Shown piece by piece: positions 1 to 6,285 of a DNA stretch of 20,013 bases. Position numbers and translations under genes: made by a program. Positions within the stretch are counted from its first letter, which is position 1, and each line of letters opens with the position of its first letter. The notes below the pieces were generated by a model, which was not told the origin of the DNA, made no database searches, and worked only from the letters and a program-made list of their open reading frames with translations. Source of the stretch: a virus; IMG/VR virus record IMGVR_UViG_3300034987_000007, positions 1 through 20,013 of that record; one strand, given 5' to 3'.

Positions 1-1043
1 ATTCAGATAAAGATGGTCTCATTGCTAGACTTGGTGACGGTATTGGTGCATTCTTAGGAGACTTTATTGGTGCGCCATTTGACCTGCTTAAGTCTGGTGT
101 GTCTTGGATCGTTAAAAAGCTATTTGGTGTTGAAGTAAATGATGATGGGACAATACCAGAGGGTCAAGGTCTTCCAGGTTGGATTGTTTCAAAGTTAAAC
201 TCATTCTCATTTGAAGAAACGATTGGAAGCATTGTATCCGGACTGTTCGGTGTTGTGCAAAAAGCAGTAGACTGGGTGAAGACATTGTTCACTGACCCTA
301 AAGAAGCACTGAGTCAATTATGGACAGGTCTTGTCGGTGCAGGCGGGTTATTGGACATTTTATGGACACCAGTAAGTCTAGCCATCGATTGGGTCACTAA
401 AAAGTTTGGTTGGCGTGATGAAGATGCACCAACATTCAATCTATTAGAATTTTTAAAAATTAGTTTAACAAATGCCGCATTCTTTATCAGAGAGAAGTTT
501 CTTGAAGTAACAGACTTCTTCAAATCCATTCCTGACCGCATTTTATTTGCCGCAGAAGAGTTTTGGACTAATCTGAGTGCAGACATTCGTATTGGATTGA
601 TTGAACTATCAGACTGGTTTGCTAGACTACCAGCAAAGCTTCTTGCCATGATTGTCAATGCTGTTGGTACAGTCAGTATTGAGATTCCAAGTTGGGTGCC
701 ACGCTATGGTGGGCGTGTGTTTAGTCTAATGGATCAAGAAGAGATTGATGCCGCCAATGCTGCCGCTAACGCACCTAATGCAGACTCAGCCGCACGTGTG
801 GCAGAGATTGAAGGTGATCGTGAGAGAGCGTTGCAAGGTATTGAAGATAGACGTGCTACTGCAGAACGTGCTAGAATGGGTGAGTTAGATGCACTTCGTA
901 CTGACCTAAGACGTGAACGTGATGCATCTATTGCAAGCATTACAAACAATGGCGGTAACACTACAAACAACACGACAAACAATTATTACACAACAACATT
1001 ACCAGGCGGTGGAGGCGATCCAGCGGCACCTGGACCAAGATAA
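1..1043 (+). CDS. Large virion protein, tape-measure-like, C-terminal part (5' end outside window)
   Basis: The frame is open from base 3 to the TAA at 1041-1043, so 346 codons are visible and the start lies outside the window; a GTG at 99 is internal. The protein repeats short amphipathic segments built on W-I/V-x-K-x-hydrophobic (SWIVKKLFG, GWIVSKL, DWVKTLF, DWVTKKFGW) with glycine-rich hydrophobic stretches between them. A charged helical, probably coiled-coil, region with many Ala, Glu and Arg follows, then an Asn/Thr-rich tail ending in PGGGGDPAAPGPR. Long repetitive amphipathic proteins like this in marine myophages are usually tape-measure or other tail/virion proteins. That role is inferred; I recognise no specific T4 gene product. 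It is the only plus-strand gene and converges on gene 32. Confidence 0.6.
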   Translation, partial: SDKDGLIARLGDGIGAFLGDFIGAPFDLLKSGVSWIVKKLFGVEVNDDGTIPEGQGLPGWIVSKLNSFSFEETIGSIVSGLFGVVQKAVDWVKTLFTDPKEALSQLWTGLVGAGGLLDILWTPVSLAIDWVTKKFGWRDEDAPTFNLLEFLKISLTNAAFFIREKFLEVTDFFKSIPDRILFAAEEFWTNLSADIRIGLIELSDWFARLPAKLLAMIVNAVGTVSIEIPSWVPRYGGRVFSLMDQEEIDAANAAANAPNADSAARVAEIEGDRERALQGIEDRRATAERARMGELDALRTDLRRERDASIASITNNGGNTTNNTTNNYYTTTLPGGGGDPAAPGPR

Positions 1044-1049
1044 AAAAAA

Positions 1050-1071
1050 GGGGCGATTGACGCCCCTTTTT
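1050..1071. terminator. Bidirectional intrinsic terminator between convergent genes
   Basis: Stem GGGGCG / CGCCCC with loop ATTGA. It is followed by TTTTT on the plus strand and preceded by a run of eight A on the same strand, which reads as a U-tract for the minus strand. It lies 6 nt after the stop of the plus-strand virion gene and about 20 nt after the stop of gene 32, so it can end both transcripts. Confidence 0.9.
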
Positions 1072-1091
1072 CACTTCAACTTACGATTTAA

Positions 1092-2030
1092 TTAATCGTC
1101 TGCCAAAGACTTGAAGAAGTCAAGATCGTCATCGTCGTCAGAGGAAGACGAACCAAACGAAGACTCATCAAGAGATGGAGATGGAGCTTCATCCATAGCT
1201 GGAGCTGAACGCTCTTTGAACTTAGGAGTGAAGTCCATCTCCGGGGCATCATCGTCCTCAGCCTTAGTTGTGGGTGCGTGTCGGCTGCCATCAAGGCCTA
1301 GAACTTTGTAAAGCTTCGCTTTCAGTTCATCATAGCTCTTGAAGTTTTTAGGATCGACGATTTCTTGTAGCGAATGCTGGCTGGACCAGATACGCTCAAG
1401 CTCTGCGTCATCATCAAGCAATACACTAGGTGCATCGAAAGATGAAGGTTCGTAAGTGCGATACCCACCATCGCCATTACGTGCTTTGAGTTTGAAGTTT
1501 GCGCCTTCCCAAAAATCGAAAGGATTGATAGGGGTCTCATCTTCGAACTCAGGGTTCATCGCTTGATTTAGCTTGTCAAAGATTTTCTTACCAAACTTAT
1601 ACTTGAAGACTTTGCCTTCGTTCTGAGGATTGGCAGGGTCTTTCACAACATAAATGTTTGCGTGATATGACAGACGGCGCTTCTGCTTACGGGCTTCTTC
1701 TTTACCCGCATCGGTGCCGTTATTCCAGAGTTGAGAGTTATACTCTGAAACTGGATCGTCAAGACCAATAGTAGTGAGAGAGTTTTCGATGTACCAGCCG
1801 CCTGGTCCCTGGAAGCCATGATCAAAGACACGCACGAATGGCAAGTCTTCACCTTGAGGGGCAGGCAAGAATCGGATTACAGCATAGCCGTTACCCGCTT
1901 TGTCTACTTCGAGTTTCCAGTAATCATCGTTGTTTGAAGGTCCACTGTTATCAAGCTTTTGTAGCTGTTGATTCAGTTTGTCGAAGCTAGAGGTACGTTG
2001 CTTCTTAAGTGCGGCAAAAGATGTAGTCAT
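1092..2030 (-). CDS. 32: Single-stranded DNA-binding protein, T4 gp32-like
   Basis: 312 aa. Binds single-stranded DNA cooperatively at the phage replication fork and in recombination and repair. The central OB-fold core carries the T4 gp32 signature around YVVKDPANPQNEGKVF, KYKFGKKIFDK and the later WEGANFKLK. The N-terminus (residues 1-20) is basic and polar, as in the cooperativity domain. The C-terminus is very acidic (DDDDDLDFFKSLADD), as in the gp32 tail that recruits partner proteins. There is no cysteine anywhere, so the T4 zinc site (His plus three Cys) is absent; the corresponding stretch is the GFQGPGGWYIEN region. Start ATG at 2030 has AGGAG seven bases upstream. Genes 33 and 59 lie just upstream in the T4 order. 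A sigma70-type promoter (2076-2104) precedes it, with a late element further up inside gene 59. Confidence 0.95.
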   Translation of the reverse strand: MTTSFAALKKQRTSSFDKLNQQLQKLDNSGPSNNDDYWKLEVDKAGNGYAVIRFLPAPQGEDLPFVRVFDHGFQGPGGWYIENSLTTIGLDDPVSEYNSQLWNNGTDAGKEEARKQKRRLSYHANIYVVKDPANPQNEGKVFKYKFGKKIFDKLNQAMNPEFEDETPINPFDFWEGANFKLKARNGDGGYRTYEPSSFDAPSVLLDDDAELERIWSSQHSLQEIVDPKNFKSYDELKAKLYKVLGLDGSRHAPTTKAEDDDAPEMDFTPKFKERSAPAMDEAPSPSLDESSFGSSSSDDDDDLDFFKSLADD

Positions 2031-2075
2031 ATCATTTCTCCTGTATGTGCGATATGTTGCGATTTGTAAGTTTGT

Positions 2076-2104
2076 ATTTTACGATATATTTTTGTATTTG
2101 TCAA
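2076..2104 (-). promoter_or_regulatory. Sigma70-type promoter upstream of gene 32
   Basis: On the minus strand TTGACA (2104-2099) is followed by exactly 17 nt and TAAAAT (2081-2076). It lies in the last codons of gene 59, giving a leader of roughly 40 nt before the gene 32 start. It is one of eight sites in the window with the same 6-17-6 layout. Confidence 0.75.
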
Positions 2105-2684
2105 GTAGGATTCTCTTCATTTTTGGTTTATCATACTGTAAGAAAGGTGAATACTTCCCGACTAATCTATTTATATCAGGAAACACAATGGTGTCAGAAA
2201 TATTTTTCTCCCAATGCTTTAAACAACCAGTCAAGTCACAGAGGATAACCAAAGTCTCAAGACTAACCCTATTCATCATATACAATTTGAGCAAGCGTGG
2301 GTGCTGCCCATCTTCGACAATAAAGTTCTTATTGAACTCATCATCAAGCTCCACTATATCAGATTTGAACTGATATGTCAAGCTCTGTTTGCGCTTTAGC
2401 CAAGAAGAATATATGGCTTCAGCTTTCTCATCTACTAAGTCTCCCGCCCATACGTTTGGGTTCTTCAGCATATTTGCTAAGATGTACTCTTTAGCATCTT
2501 TCTTTTTAGATAGTTTGTAAAAGAAGAACTTGTCTTTGCGGTTTTCGAAAGACATAGCATTCGCTTTTACTTTTCCGTTGTATTTAAAATAGTCGTAACT
2601 ATTTGTGGTGAAGTGGCGCTTCAGCGCAAGATAATAAACGTAAATGTCATAAGCATCTCTAGTGCTGTATAACTGTCCTGTCAT
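2079..2684 (-). CDS. 59: DNA helicase loader, T4 gp59-like
   Basis: 201 aa (T4 gp59 is 217 aa). Loads the replicative helicase onto gp32-covered fork DNA. The N-terminal part contains the pattern ALKRHFTTNSYDYFKYNGKV, which I recognise from T4 gp59, followed by a basic helical region (KLSKKKDAKEYI). The C-terminal half is helical and ends in KPKMKRILLDKYKN. The ATG shares one base with the TAA of gene 33 (TAATG), so translation is probably coupled. Position between 33 and 32 supports the call. Two promoter-like sites lie inside this gene, at 2168-2175 (late type) and 2353-2381 (sigma70 type). Confidence 0.9.
   Translation of the reverse strand: MTGQLYSTRDAYDIYVYYLALKRHFTTNSYDYFKYNGKVKANAMSFENRKDKFFFYKLSKKKDAKEYILANMLKNPNVWAGDLVDEKAEAIYSSWLKRKQSLTYQFKSDIVELDDEFNKNFIVEDGQHPRLLKLYMMNRVSLETLVILCDLTGCLKHWEKNISDTIVFPDINRLVGKYSPFLQYDKPKMKRILLDKYKNIS
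2168..2175 (-). promoter_or_regulatory. T4-type late promoter element inside gene 59
   Basis: Minus-strand TATAAATA, an exact match to the T4 late consensus. Expected start is near 2162, about 130 nt before gene 32. T4 itself has a late start for gene 32 within the upstream gene, which makes this more than a chance match, but eight bases inside an AT-rich codon stretch could still be coincidence. Confidence 0.5.
2353..2381 (-). promoter_or_regulatory. Candidate intragenic sigma70 promoter in gene 59
   Basis: Minus-strand TTGACA (2381-2376), 17 nt, TATAGT (2358-2353). It has the same geometry as the intergenic promoters. It would give an extra transcript for the end of gene 59 and for gene 32. 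No other evidence. Confidence 0.4.
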
Positions 2685-2905
2685 TATACTGGCAACCTCG
2701 CTGTTCGTTCTACCATATTTAGCTCTTCGGCTTCATCATAAATCTTTGATTTCAACACTGGTGAGCGTCTAATAATCTCACCGACTACCTCAATTTCAAC
2801 TTGATTCCTATCTGCATATTCGAGAATAGCATCCATGTACGGAACGCCATTCTCTACCATGCTTTGTATTTCACGCATGATAGTTTCAGTTGTCAATTCT
2901 TTCAT
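2684..2905 (-). CDS. 33: Late transcription co-activator, T4 gp33-like
   Basis: 73 aa (T4 gp33 is 112 aa, so this is a short form). In T4, gp33 bridges host RNA polymerase and the sliding clamp gp45 and is needed for late promoters read with sigma factor gp55. The recognisable core is the helix pattern around YMDAILEYADRNQVEIEVVG followed by EIIRRSPVLKSKIYDEAEELNM. T4 order 33-59-32 is kept. The start overlaps the upstream stop as ATGA, with no clear Shine-Dalgarno sequence, so it is probably translationally coupled. The presence of TATAAATA late promoters in the window fits a working gp33/gp55 system; gp55 is not in the window. Confidence 0.85.
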   Translation of the reverse strand: MKELTTETIMREIQSMVENGVPYMDAILEYADRNQVEIEVVGEIIRRSPVLKSKIYDEAEELNMVERTARLPV

Positions 2906-3090
2906 ATGCTTAGTGCGTTCCTGATTTCTGTTTTTTTGTGATTGCGACCCATCTTATACGCCATTAGAAACAGTCTAGTTTCTGCTCTATCAGTAGTGAT
3001 GTATTGGTCACCGATTCTCACATACGAATCACCATTAACTTTGATTTCTAAGTCGTATGTGTTACCTTGTACTTCTGGAACATTACCCAT
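2902..3090 (-). CDS. Small phage protein of unknown function (62 aa)
   Basis: I do not recognise a family. The protein begins MGNVPEVQGNTYDLEIKVNG and looks like a short beta-strand region (EIKVNGDSYVRIGDQYITT) followed by a basic helix (RLFLMAYKMGRNHKKTEIRNAL). It overlaps the preceding gene by 8 nt and gene 33 by 4 nt (ATGA). Tight coupling on both sides argues that it is a real gene co-expressed with the gp33-gp59 replication/late-transcription set. Position alone suggests an early or middle accessory protein. Confidence 0.65.
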   Translation of the reverse strand: MGNVPEVQGNTYDLEIKVNGDSYVRIGDQYITTDRAETRLFLMAYKMGRNHKKTEIRNALSI

Positions 3091-3289
3091 TTAACACCTG
3101 AAATCCCATAGCCCAGTTTTCTGCCGCACTCTCTACGTAATGAACTGATTTACCAGGAAAAGATTTCTCAGTAACGTAATCACCGTTGTTGTCATAAACA
3201 ACCATCTTGTACTCGTTACCTTCTTTAACAACATCGGCTTTTGCTTTAAAGCCGCCTTCTTCTTTGAAATAAGTTGATATTACTGTCAT
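3083..3289 (-). CDS. Small phage protein of unknown function (68 aa)
   Basis: Starts with ATG at 3289 behind a good GGAG six bases upstream. Alternating beta-like segments (KAKADVVKEGNEYKMVVYD, then NNGDYVTEKSF) end in a short helix with two tryptophan-flanking residues (AAENWAMGFQVLNG). No signal peptide or membrane segment. It overlaps the next gene by 8 nt. The sigma70-type site at 3368-3396, inside the upstream gene, would start transcription about 70 nt before it. Family unknown to me. Confidence 0.65.
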   Translation of the reverse strand: MTVISTYFKEEGGFKAKADVVKEGNEYKMVVYDNNGDYVTEKSFPGKSVHYVESAAENWAMGFQVLNG

Positions 3290-3298
3290 GGTTACTCC

Positions 3299-3937
3299 TC
3301 ACTTAATCATGAACCCCACTCTGGGAGTGTCCAAAAAGCCATCTGCATCATCGTATGACTGAATATAAGTATAGCCCATTTCCTCGTAAATGTCAACCCC
3401 TTTTTCAAGGTCATCTGCCCAAACTGGAATGATTTCGTCATAATCTGGATCGGGACTATCTCTTAGATGAACTTCAATTGGGCTATCACCTTTGAACTCT
3501 ATGTTGATACGTTTTACGTCAGACAACTCATTAAATATACGTGGCACTGGCGGATAATAATCTGTTCTCTGCCATGCACTGAATCTATACATCTCTGGTC
3601 TTACTCTAACGCCTTGAAAACATGATATTGGTTTCCAGTAAGGATTAACGTCATGTTGAAACTCAAATGTAGCAGAAAAATGGTGACCTGTCAAGACCTC
3701 ACACCAAAAATAACCTGGCGGAACTTGTGAGTAATCATCGGGTGTAAGATTTTTGAATGATGCACCGATACCCATGCCAGACAGATTGTAAATAGGTCTA
3801 ACAATATACGTGCCTTCTTCTTTGGGCGTAGTTCCACATGGTCCACAATTATAGCCGAGTCTTTCAGATAGCCAGAGTTTATTGAACCAGTTGTGATGTT
3901 GGGGATACTTTTCCCATGCTTCGAAGTCATGTAACAT
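3299..3937 (-). CDS. Conserved phage protein of unknown function (212 aa)
   Basis: ATG at 3937 with GGGAG nine bases upstream. The protein starts MLHDFEAWEKYPQHHNWFNK and contains CGPCGTTPKEEGTYIVRPI followed by YNLSGMGIGA. The run of arginine and glycine-rich turn after a beta strand recalls nucleotide-grasp proteins, but this is only a resemblance. A Cys-Gly-Pro-Cys pair (near residues 32-35) could bind metal or act as a redox pair. The rest is rich in Tyr, Trp and Pro. No signal peptide. It is the first gene after the pstS hairpin and probably heads the run leading to gene 33. I believe similar proteins occur in other marine T4-like phages, but cannot name a function. Confidence 0.6.
   Translation of the reverse strand: MLHDFEAWEKYPQHHNWFNKLWLSERLGYNCGPCGTTPKEEGTYIVRPIYNLSGMGIGASFKNLTPDDYSQVPPGYFWCEVLTGHHFSATFEFQHDVNPYWKPISCFQGVRVRPEMYRFSAWQRTDYYPPVPRIFNELSDVKRINIEFKGDSPIEVHLRDSPDPDYDEIIPVWADDLEKGVDIYEEMGYTYIQSYDDADGFLDTPRVGFMIK
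3368..3396 (-). promoter_or_regulatory. Candidate sigma70 promoter inside the 212-aa gene
   Basis: Minus-strand TTGACA (3396-3391), exactly 17 nt, TATACT (3373-3368). Near-consensus at both boxes, and it points at the small genes and 33-59-32 downstream. It lies in the coding sequence for the last 40 or so residues of the upstream gene. Confidence 0.55.
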
Positions 3938-3981
3938 TAATTTTGCTCCCTAACACTGGTAATGTTATTTAGCAAAATAAA

Positions 3982-4004
3982 GGGCGACTCGAAAGCCGCC
4001 CATG
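3982..4004 (-). terminator. Hairpin terminator after pstS (copy 1 of a repeated hairpin)
   Basis: Minus-strand GGGCGGCT-TTCG-AGTCGCCC forms an 8-bp stem (one G-U pair) with a TTCG tetraloop, followed by TTTATTTT. It lies about 20 nt after the pstS stop. The 23-nt sequence is identical to the one at 5101-5123. Confidence 0.75.
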
Positions 4005-4024
4005 GTATTCTTATTTAATATTGA

Positions 4025-4990
4025 TTAGAATCCAGCGACCATCTCTTGGGTCTTTGCTAGTTCTGGATCGCTCACTAAGCCATATTGTGCTAGTGGACCA
4101 TCTGGACCAGCAATGTCATCTGATACGAAGAATTCGATGTATTCACGCATACCAGGAATAACGTCAAGGTGTGCATTCTTCACATAGAACTGTAGTGGAC
4201 GTGAAATTGGATACTCACCAGAAGCGATTGTTTCAGTGCTTGCTTCAACACCTCTAATCTTGGCTGCATAGATAACGTCTGTGTTGTTCATCAAGAATGA
4301 TAGACCAAACACACCAATGCCACTTTCATTAGATTGCATTGACGCTAATGTTTCTGTGTAGTCACCATCAATGTCAACACTACGTCCATCTCTACGAACT
4401 TCATAACACTTTCTTTCTGCCGCTTTTTTATCAAGCGTTTTATCAAACTCACCTGCCATTTTACAGCCAGCAATCATCACCTTCTTTTCAAACACTTCAC
4501 GTGTGCCGTGTTTAGTGCCTGGTAGAAATACGAGAATGTCTGTGCCTGGTAGACTCGAATCAATCTGACTCCAGTTTGTGTATTCACTGTCTGCTTTAAG
4601 TGCATGATACAAATGCTCTTCAGTCATATCTTCAAAGCCTTTGTTGGTTTGTTGAGCCGCAAATACGATTCCATCATAACCAATGCGAACTTCTGTGAAT
4701 TTACCAATTGCTTCTTCACACATTTTTGCAGTCTCGGGCTTCATAATAGAAGAAGAGTTTGCAATGTCGATTGTGTTTGTGCCAATGCCTTCGCATAGAC
4801 GTTTTTGACCTGCACCTGAGCCACCTGATTCTACAACTGGAGTTGGGAAGTCAAAGTTCTCACCAAATGCTTCGGCAACGATTGATGCATATGGTAGAAC
4901 AGTAGAAGAGCCAGCGATTTGAATATTATCTCTGGCGTATGCTGTTGTAGCAAGCCCCATTGCCGCTACGATTGCTAGAAGTTTTTTCAT
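4025..4990 (-). CDS. pstS: Phosphate-binding periplasmic protein PstS
   Basis: 321 aa. Periplasmic protein that captures phosphate for the host PstCAB ABC transporter. Residues 1-19 are a signal peptide (MKKLLAIVAAMGLATTAYA), cleaved before RDNIQIAG. Phosphate-loop motifs of the family follow: IAGSSTVLPYA near the N-terminus, the glycine-rich GGSGAGQKRLCEG, and IDIANSSSIMK. Length and order fit the family, with no truncation. SD AAGGA lies seven bases before ATG 4990. A possible Pho box and -10 lie upstream (5043-5076), and an identical-sequence hairpin terminator lies on each side. pstS is a known auxiliary gene of marine cyanophages and other ocean phages, where it is thought to raise phosphate supply during infection. 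No transporter subunits are present, so it must work with the host system. Confidence 0.93.
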   Translation of the reverse strand: MKKLLAIVAAMGLATTAYARDNIQIAGSSTVLPYASIVAEAFGENFDFPTPVVESGGSGAGQKRLCEGIGTNTIDIANSSSIMKPETAKMCEEAIGKFTEVRIGYDGIVFAAQQTNKGFEDMTEEHLYHALKADSEYTNWSQIDSSLPGTDILVFLPGTKHGTREVFEKKVMIAGCKMAGEFDKTLDKKAAERKCYEVRRDGRSVDIDGDYTETLASMQSNESGIGVFGLSFLMNNTDVIYAAKIRGVEASTETIASGEYPISRPLQFYVKNAHLDVIPGMREYIEFFVSDDIAGPDGPLAQYGLVSDPELAKTQEMVAGF

Positions 4991-5042
4991 ATAGGAATTC
5001 CTTTTTCATTTCATCCGAGTGACCATCCATGTCACACGCACT

Positions 5043-5076
5043 TATATAGCATAGTAATGTAACAATTCAGTAAAAG
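5043..5076 (-). promoter_or_regulatory. Candidate Pho box and -10 of pstS
   Basis: On the minus strand two imperfect 7-nt half-sites, CTTTTAC and TTGTTAC, are separated by 4 nt (5076-5059), i.e. an 11-bp period. They are followed by 10 nt and a -10-like TATATA (5048-5043). This is the layout of a PhoB-activated promoter, in which the box replaces the -35. Each half matches only about 4 of 7 bases of the CTGTCAT consensus, so the case rests mainly on spacing and on the gene it precedes. Confidence 0.35.
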
Positions 5077-5100
5077 TTTTGTGAAACCTTAATGAATAAT

Positions 5101-5123
5101 GGGCGACTCGAAAGCCGCCCATG
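5101..5123 (-). terminator. Hairpin after the porin-like gene (copy 2 of a repeated hairpin)
   Basis: Same 23-nt hairpin with TTCG loop as at 3982-4004, placed 24 nt after the stop of the porin-like gene. The following minus-strand bases (ATTATTCATT) are a poorer U-tract than in copy 1, so termination may be partial, or the hairpin may mainly stabilise the mRNA 3' end. Confidence 0.6.
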
Positions 5124-5146
5124 TATATCAGTATCAGATATAATTC

Positions 5147-5926
5147 TTAGAATTTGAATGAGATGCCAGCCGCTGGCGTGAACTCTTCAGTATCAATGTT
5201 ATACGCACCCTCTGCGTAGTAACCCATACCGTTCACAGCACCGTAGTAACCTGCACCAACATTCTGTAGCATATCGTCTTTGTCACCGTTTAAGAAACCA
5301 GTGATACCAAACGCTGTTACATCGGCTTCAAATCCAAGTGCTTCAGCTTCGACTTGATATGTAGTTGTTACACCAAGACCAATGCCATTGTATGCATAGC
5401 CAGCAGTCGATAGAAGAGTAAACTCTTCTGTGTTTAGGTTGTAGTCAACACCACCACCTACTTCGATACCGCTTGTCGCCATGCTATAAGTGGCTTGAAT
5501 GTTCTCAACATCAGTAATGTCTTCTGAGATATCAGTCAAGCCGATTTGTGTTGATACGCCTGCTACAGCAACACGTAGGCTTTCACCTGCGTCATCAACG
5601 TTAGCAAGAGTAGAGCCACCCACTGCTTCTGTCTTGCCTTCAAAACCATCTAGTATGTCACCTTGATCGCCAAACGCAACAGCAACACCGCTCACTGTTG
5701 TGCCTAGAGAGTAACTATCAACTTCAACAGCACCTTCGTTAGAAGTCAAACCAAGAGATGCTACACCAACTGGCGAACCAAGAGTCACATCAATTGTTGA
5801 CTCTGCAACAATCTTATCAGTTGCACTCTGTGCAAAGTCTAGTCCCACTTCAACACCAATGTCGGCTGCATTTACTGCGCTTGCCATTGCAACTGTGGCT
5901 ACTGTTGCTAAAAGAATCTGTTTCAT
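5147..5926 (-). CDS. Porin-like outer-membrane beta-barrel protein
   Basis: 259 aa. Residues 1-20 are a signal peptide (MKQILLATVATVAMASAVNA), cleaved before ADIGVEVG. The mature protein is low in charge and rich in Gly, Ala, Val and Thr. It has alternating short beta strands and turns (for example GIEVGGGVDYNLNTEEF, GIGLGVTTTYQVEAEAL, MGYYAEGAYNIDTEEF). It ends with AGISFKF, i.e. a C-terminal Phe as in the signal recognised by the BAM machinery. This fits a small outer-membrane barrel. It lies directly after the tmRNA terminator and upstream of pstS, with SD AAGG before ATG 5926. Pairing with pstS suggests a role in solute uptake; alternatives are a receptor-masking or superinfection-exclusion protein. 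The family is not identified further. Confidence 0.75.
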   Translation of the reverse strand: MKQILLATVATVAMASAVNAADIGVEVGLDFAQSATDKIVAESTIDVTLGSPVGVASLGLTSNEGAVEVDSYSLGTTVSGVAVAFGDQGDILDGFEGKTEAVGGSTLANVDDAGESLRVAVAGVSTQIGLTDISEDITDVENIQATYSMATSGIEVGGGVDYNLNTEEFTLLSTAGYAYNGIGLGVTTTYQVEAEALGFEADVTAFGITGFLNGDKDDMLQNVGAGYYGAVNGMGYYAEGAYNIDTEEFTPAAGISFKF

Positions 5927-5952
5927 TATCTCTAACCTTTCCTTGTTCCAAT

Positions 5953-5983
5953 AAAAAAAGGGGCTTCTGTTCCTAGGTGCCCC
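5953..5983 (-). terminator. Terminator of the tmRNA gene
   Basis: Minus-strand GGGGC (5983-5979), 14-nt loop, GCCCC (5964-5960), then seven T. The stem may double as the 3' boundary of the tmRNA coding piece. Confidence 0.8.
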
Positions 5984-5998
5984 TCGAACCCGACAGCA

Positions 5999-6043
5999 TT
6001 ATGCCGCTAGAGCATAACCTGTAGGTGCAAAATTATCGTTTGC
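5999..6043 (-). other. tmRNA tag reading frame (tag ANDNFAPTGYALAA)
   Basis: From resume codon GCA at 6043-6041 to TAA at 6001-5999 the frame encodes A-N-D-N-F-A-P-T-G-Y-A-L-A-A. ANDN at the start is typical of alphaproteobacterial tags, and ALAA at the end matches the tail recognised by ClpXP/ClpAP-type proteases. TTATGC and GCATAA around the last codons can form the hairpin usually found at the tag end. Confidence 0.93.
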
Positions 6044-6127
6044 ATTTAGTTTGTTTGACCGAATAACGTAGGTCAACACGGTAATCTACTCTCTACTATC
6101 CCATCCTGTCGAACCTAATTCACCCCC

Positions 6128-6218
6128 ATCAAAAACGCCCAGTTCTCTCCACACGATCCAGTAGCTACTTCTTTACGTGCTTCATAGAGATTAAGACCCG
6201 GAATCAACTAGGCGCTTA
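6128..6218 (-). other. tmRNA internal transcribed spacer, removed during maturation
   Basis: The stretch between the CCA end of the acceptor piece and the 5' end of the coding piece. Its ends can pair (AAGCGCC, 6217-6211, with GGCGTTT, 6139-6133; seven pairs, one G-U), continuing the acceptor stem as expected for a permuted precursor. It also contains a perfect palindrome AGTAGCTACT at 6160-6169. I found no protein-coding content. Confidence 0.75.
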
Positions 6219-6285
6219 TGGTGGAGGTGGGGGGAATCGCACCCCCGTCCAGAATGTATTCGCTTTGGATCAACGATTACAGGCT

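Larger units (their letters stand above)
5953..6281 (-). ncRNA. ssrA: Permuted two-piece tmRNA (alphaproteobacterial type)
   Basis: tmRNA rescues stalled ribosomes: it is charged with alanine, its tag is translated, and the tagged protein is degraded. The gene is circularly permuted. The acceptor piece comes first (about 6281-6219) and ends in CCA at 6221-6219, with T-arm GGGGG/CCCCC. A 91-nt spacer follows (6218-6128), then the coding piece from 6127 starting GGGGGTGAATTAGGTTCGAC, the tmRNA 5' signature. GGGGGTG (6127-6121) pairs fully with CACCTCC (6229-6223); the third pair is G-U, the alanine identity mark. GATTAC (6086-6081) and GTAATC (6280-6275) can join the two pieces. The T-loop is TGCGATT, with G where U55 is normal. 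Alphaproteobacteria and some cyanobacteria have this permuted form; the tag sequence points to the former. Confidence 0.95.

Noticed and set aside
2869-2897. TTGACA-17-TGAAAT at the start of gene 33
   Set aside because: Weak -10 (no T-A-T start); it would begin inside gene 33 with no obvious purpose.
3667-3695. TTGACA-17-TACATT inside the 212-aa gene
   Set aside because: Geometry fits, but the -10 is weak, it lies deep inside a gene, and a better site lies about 300 nt downstream.
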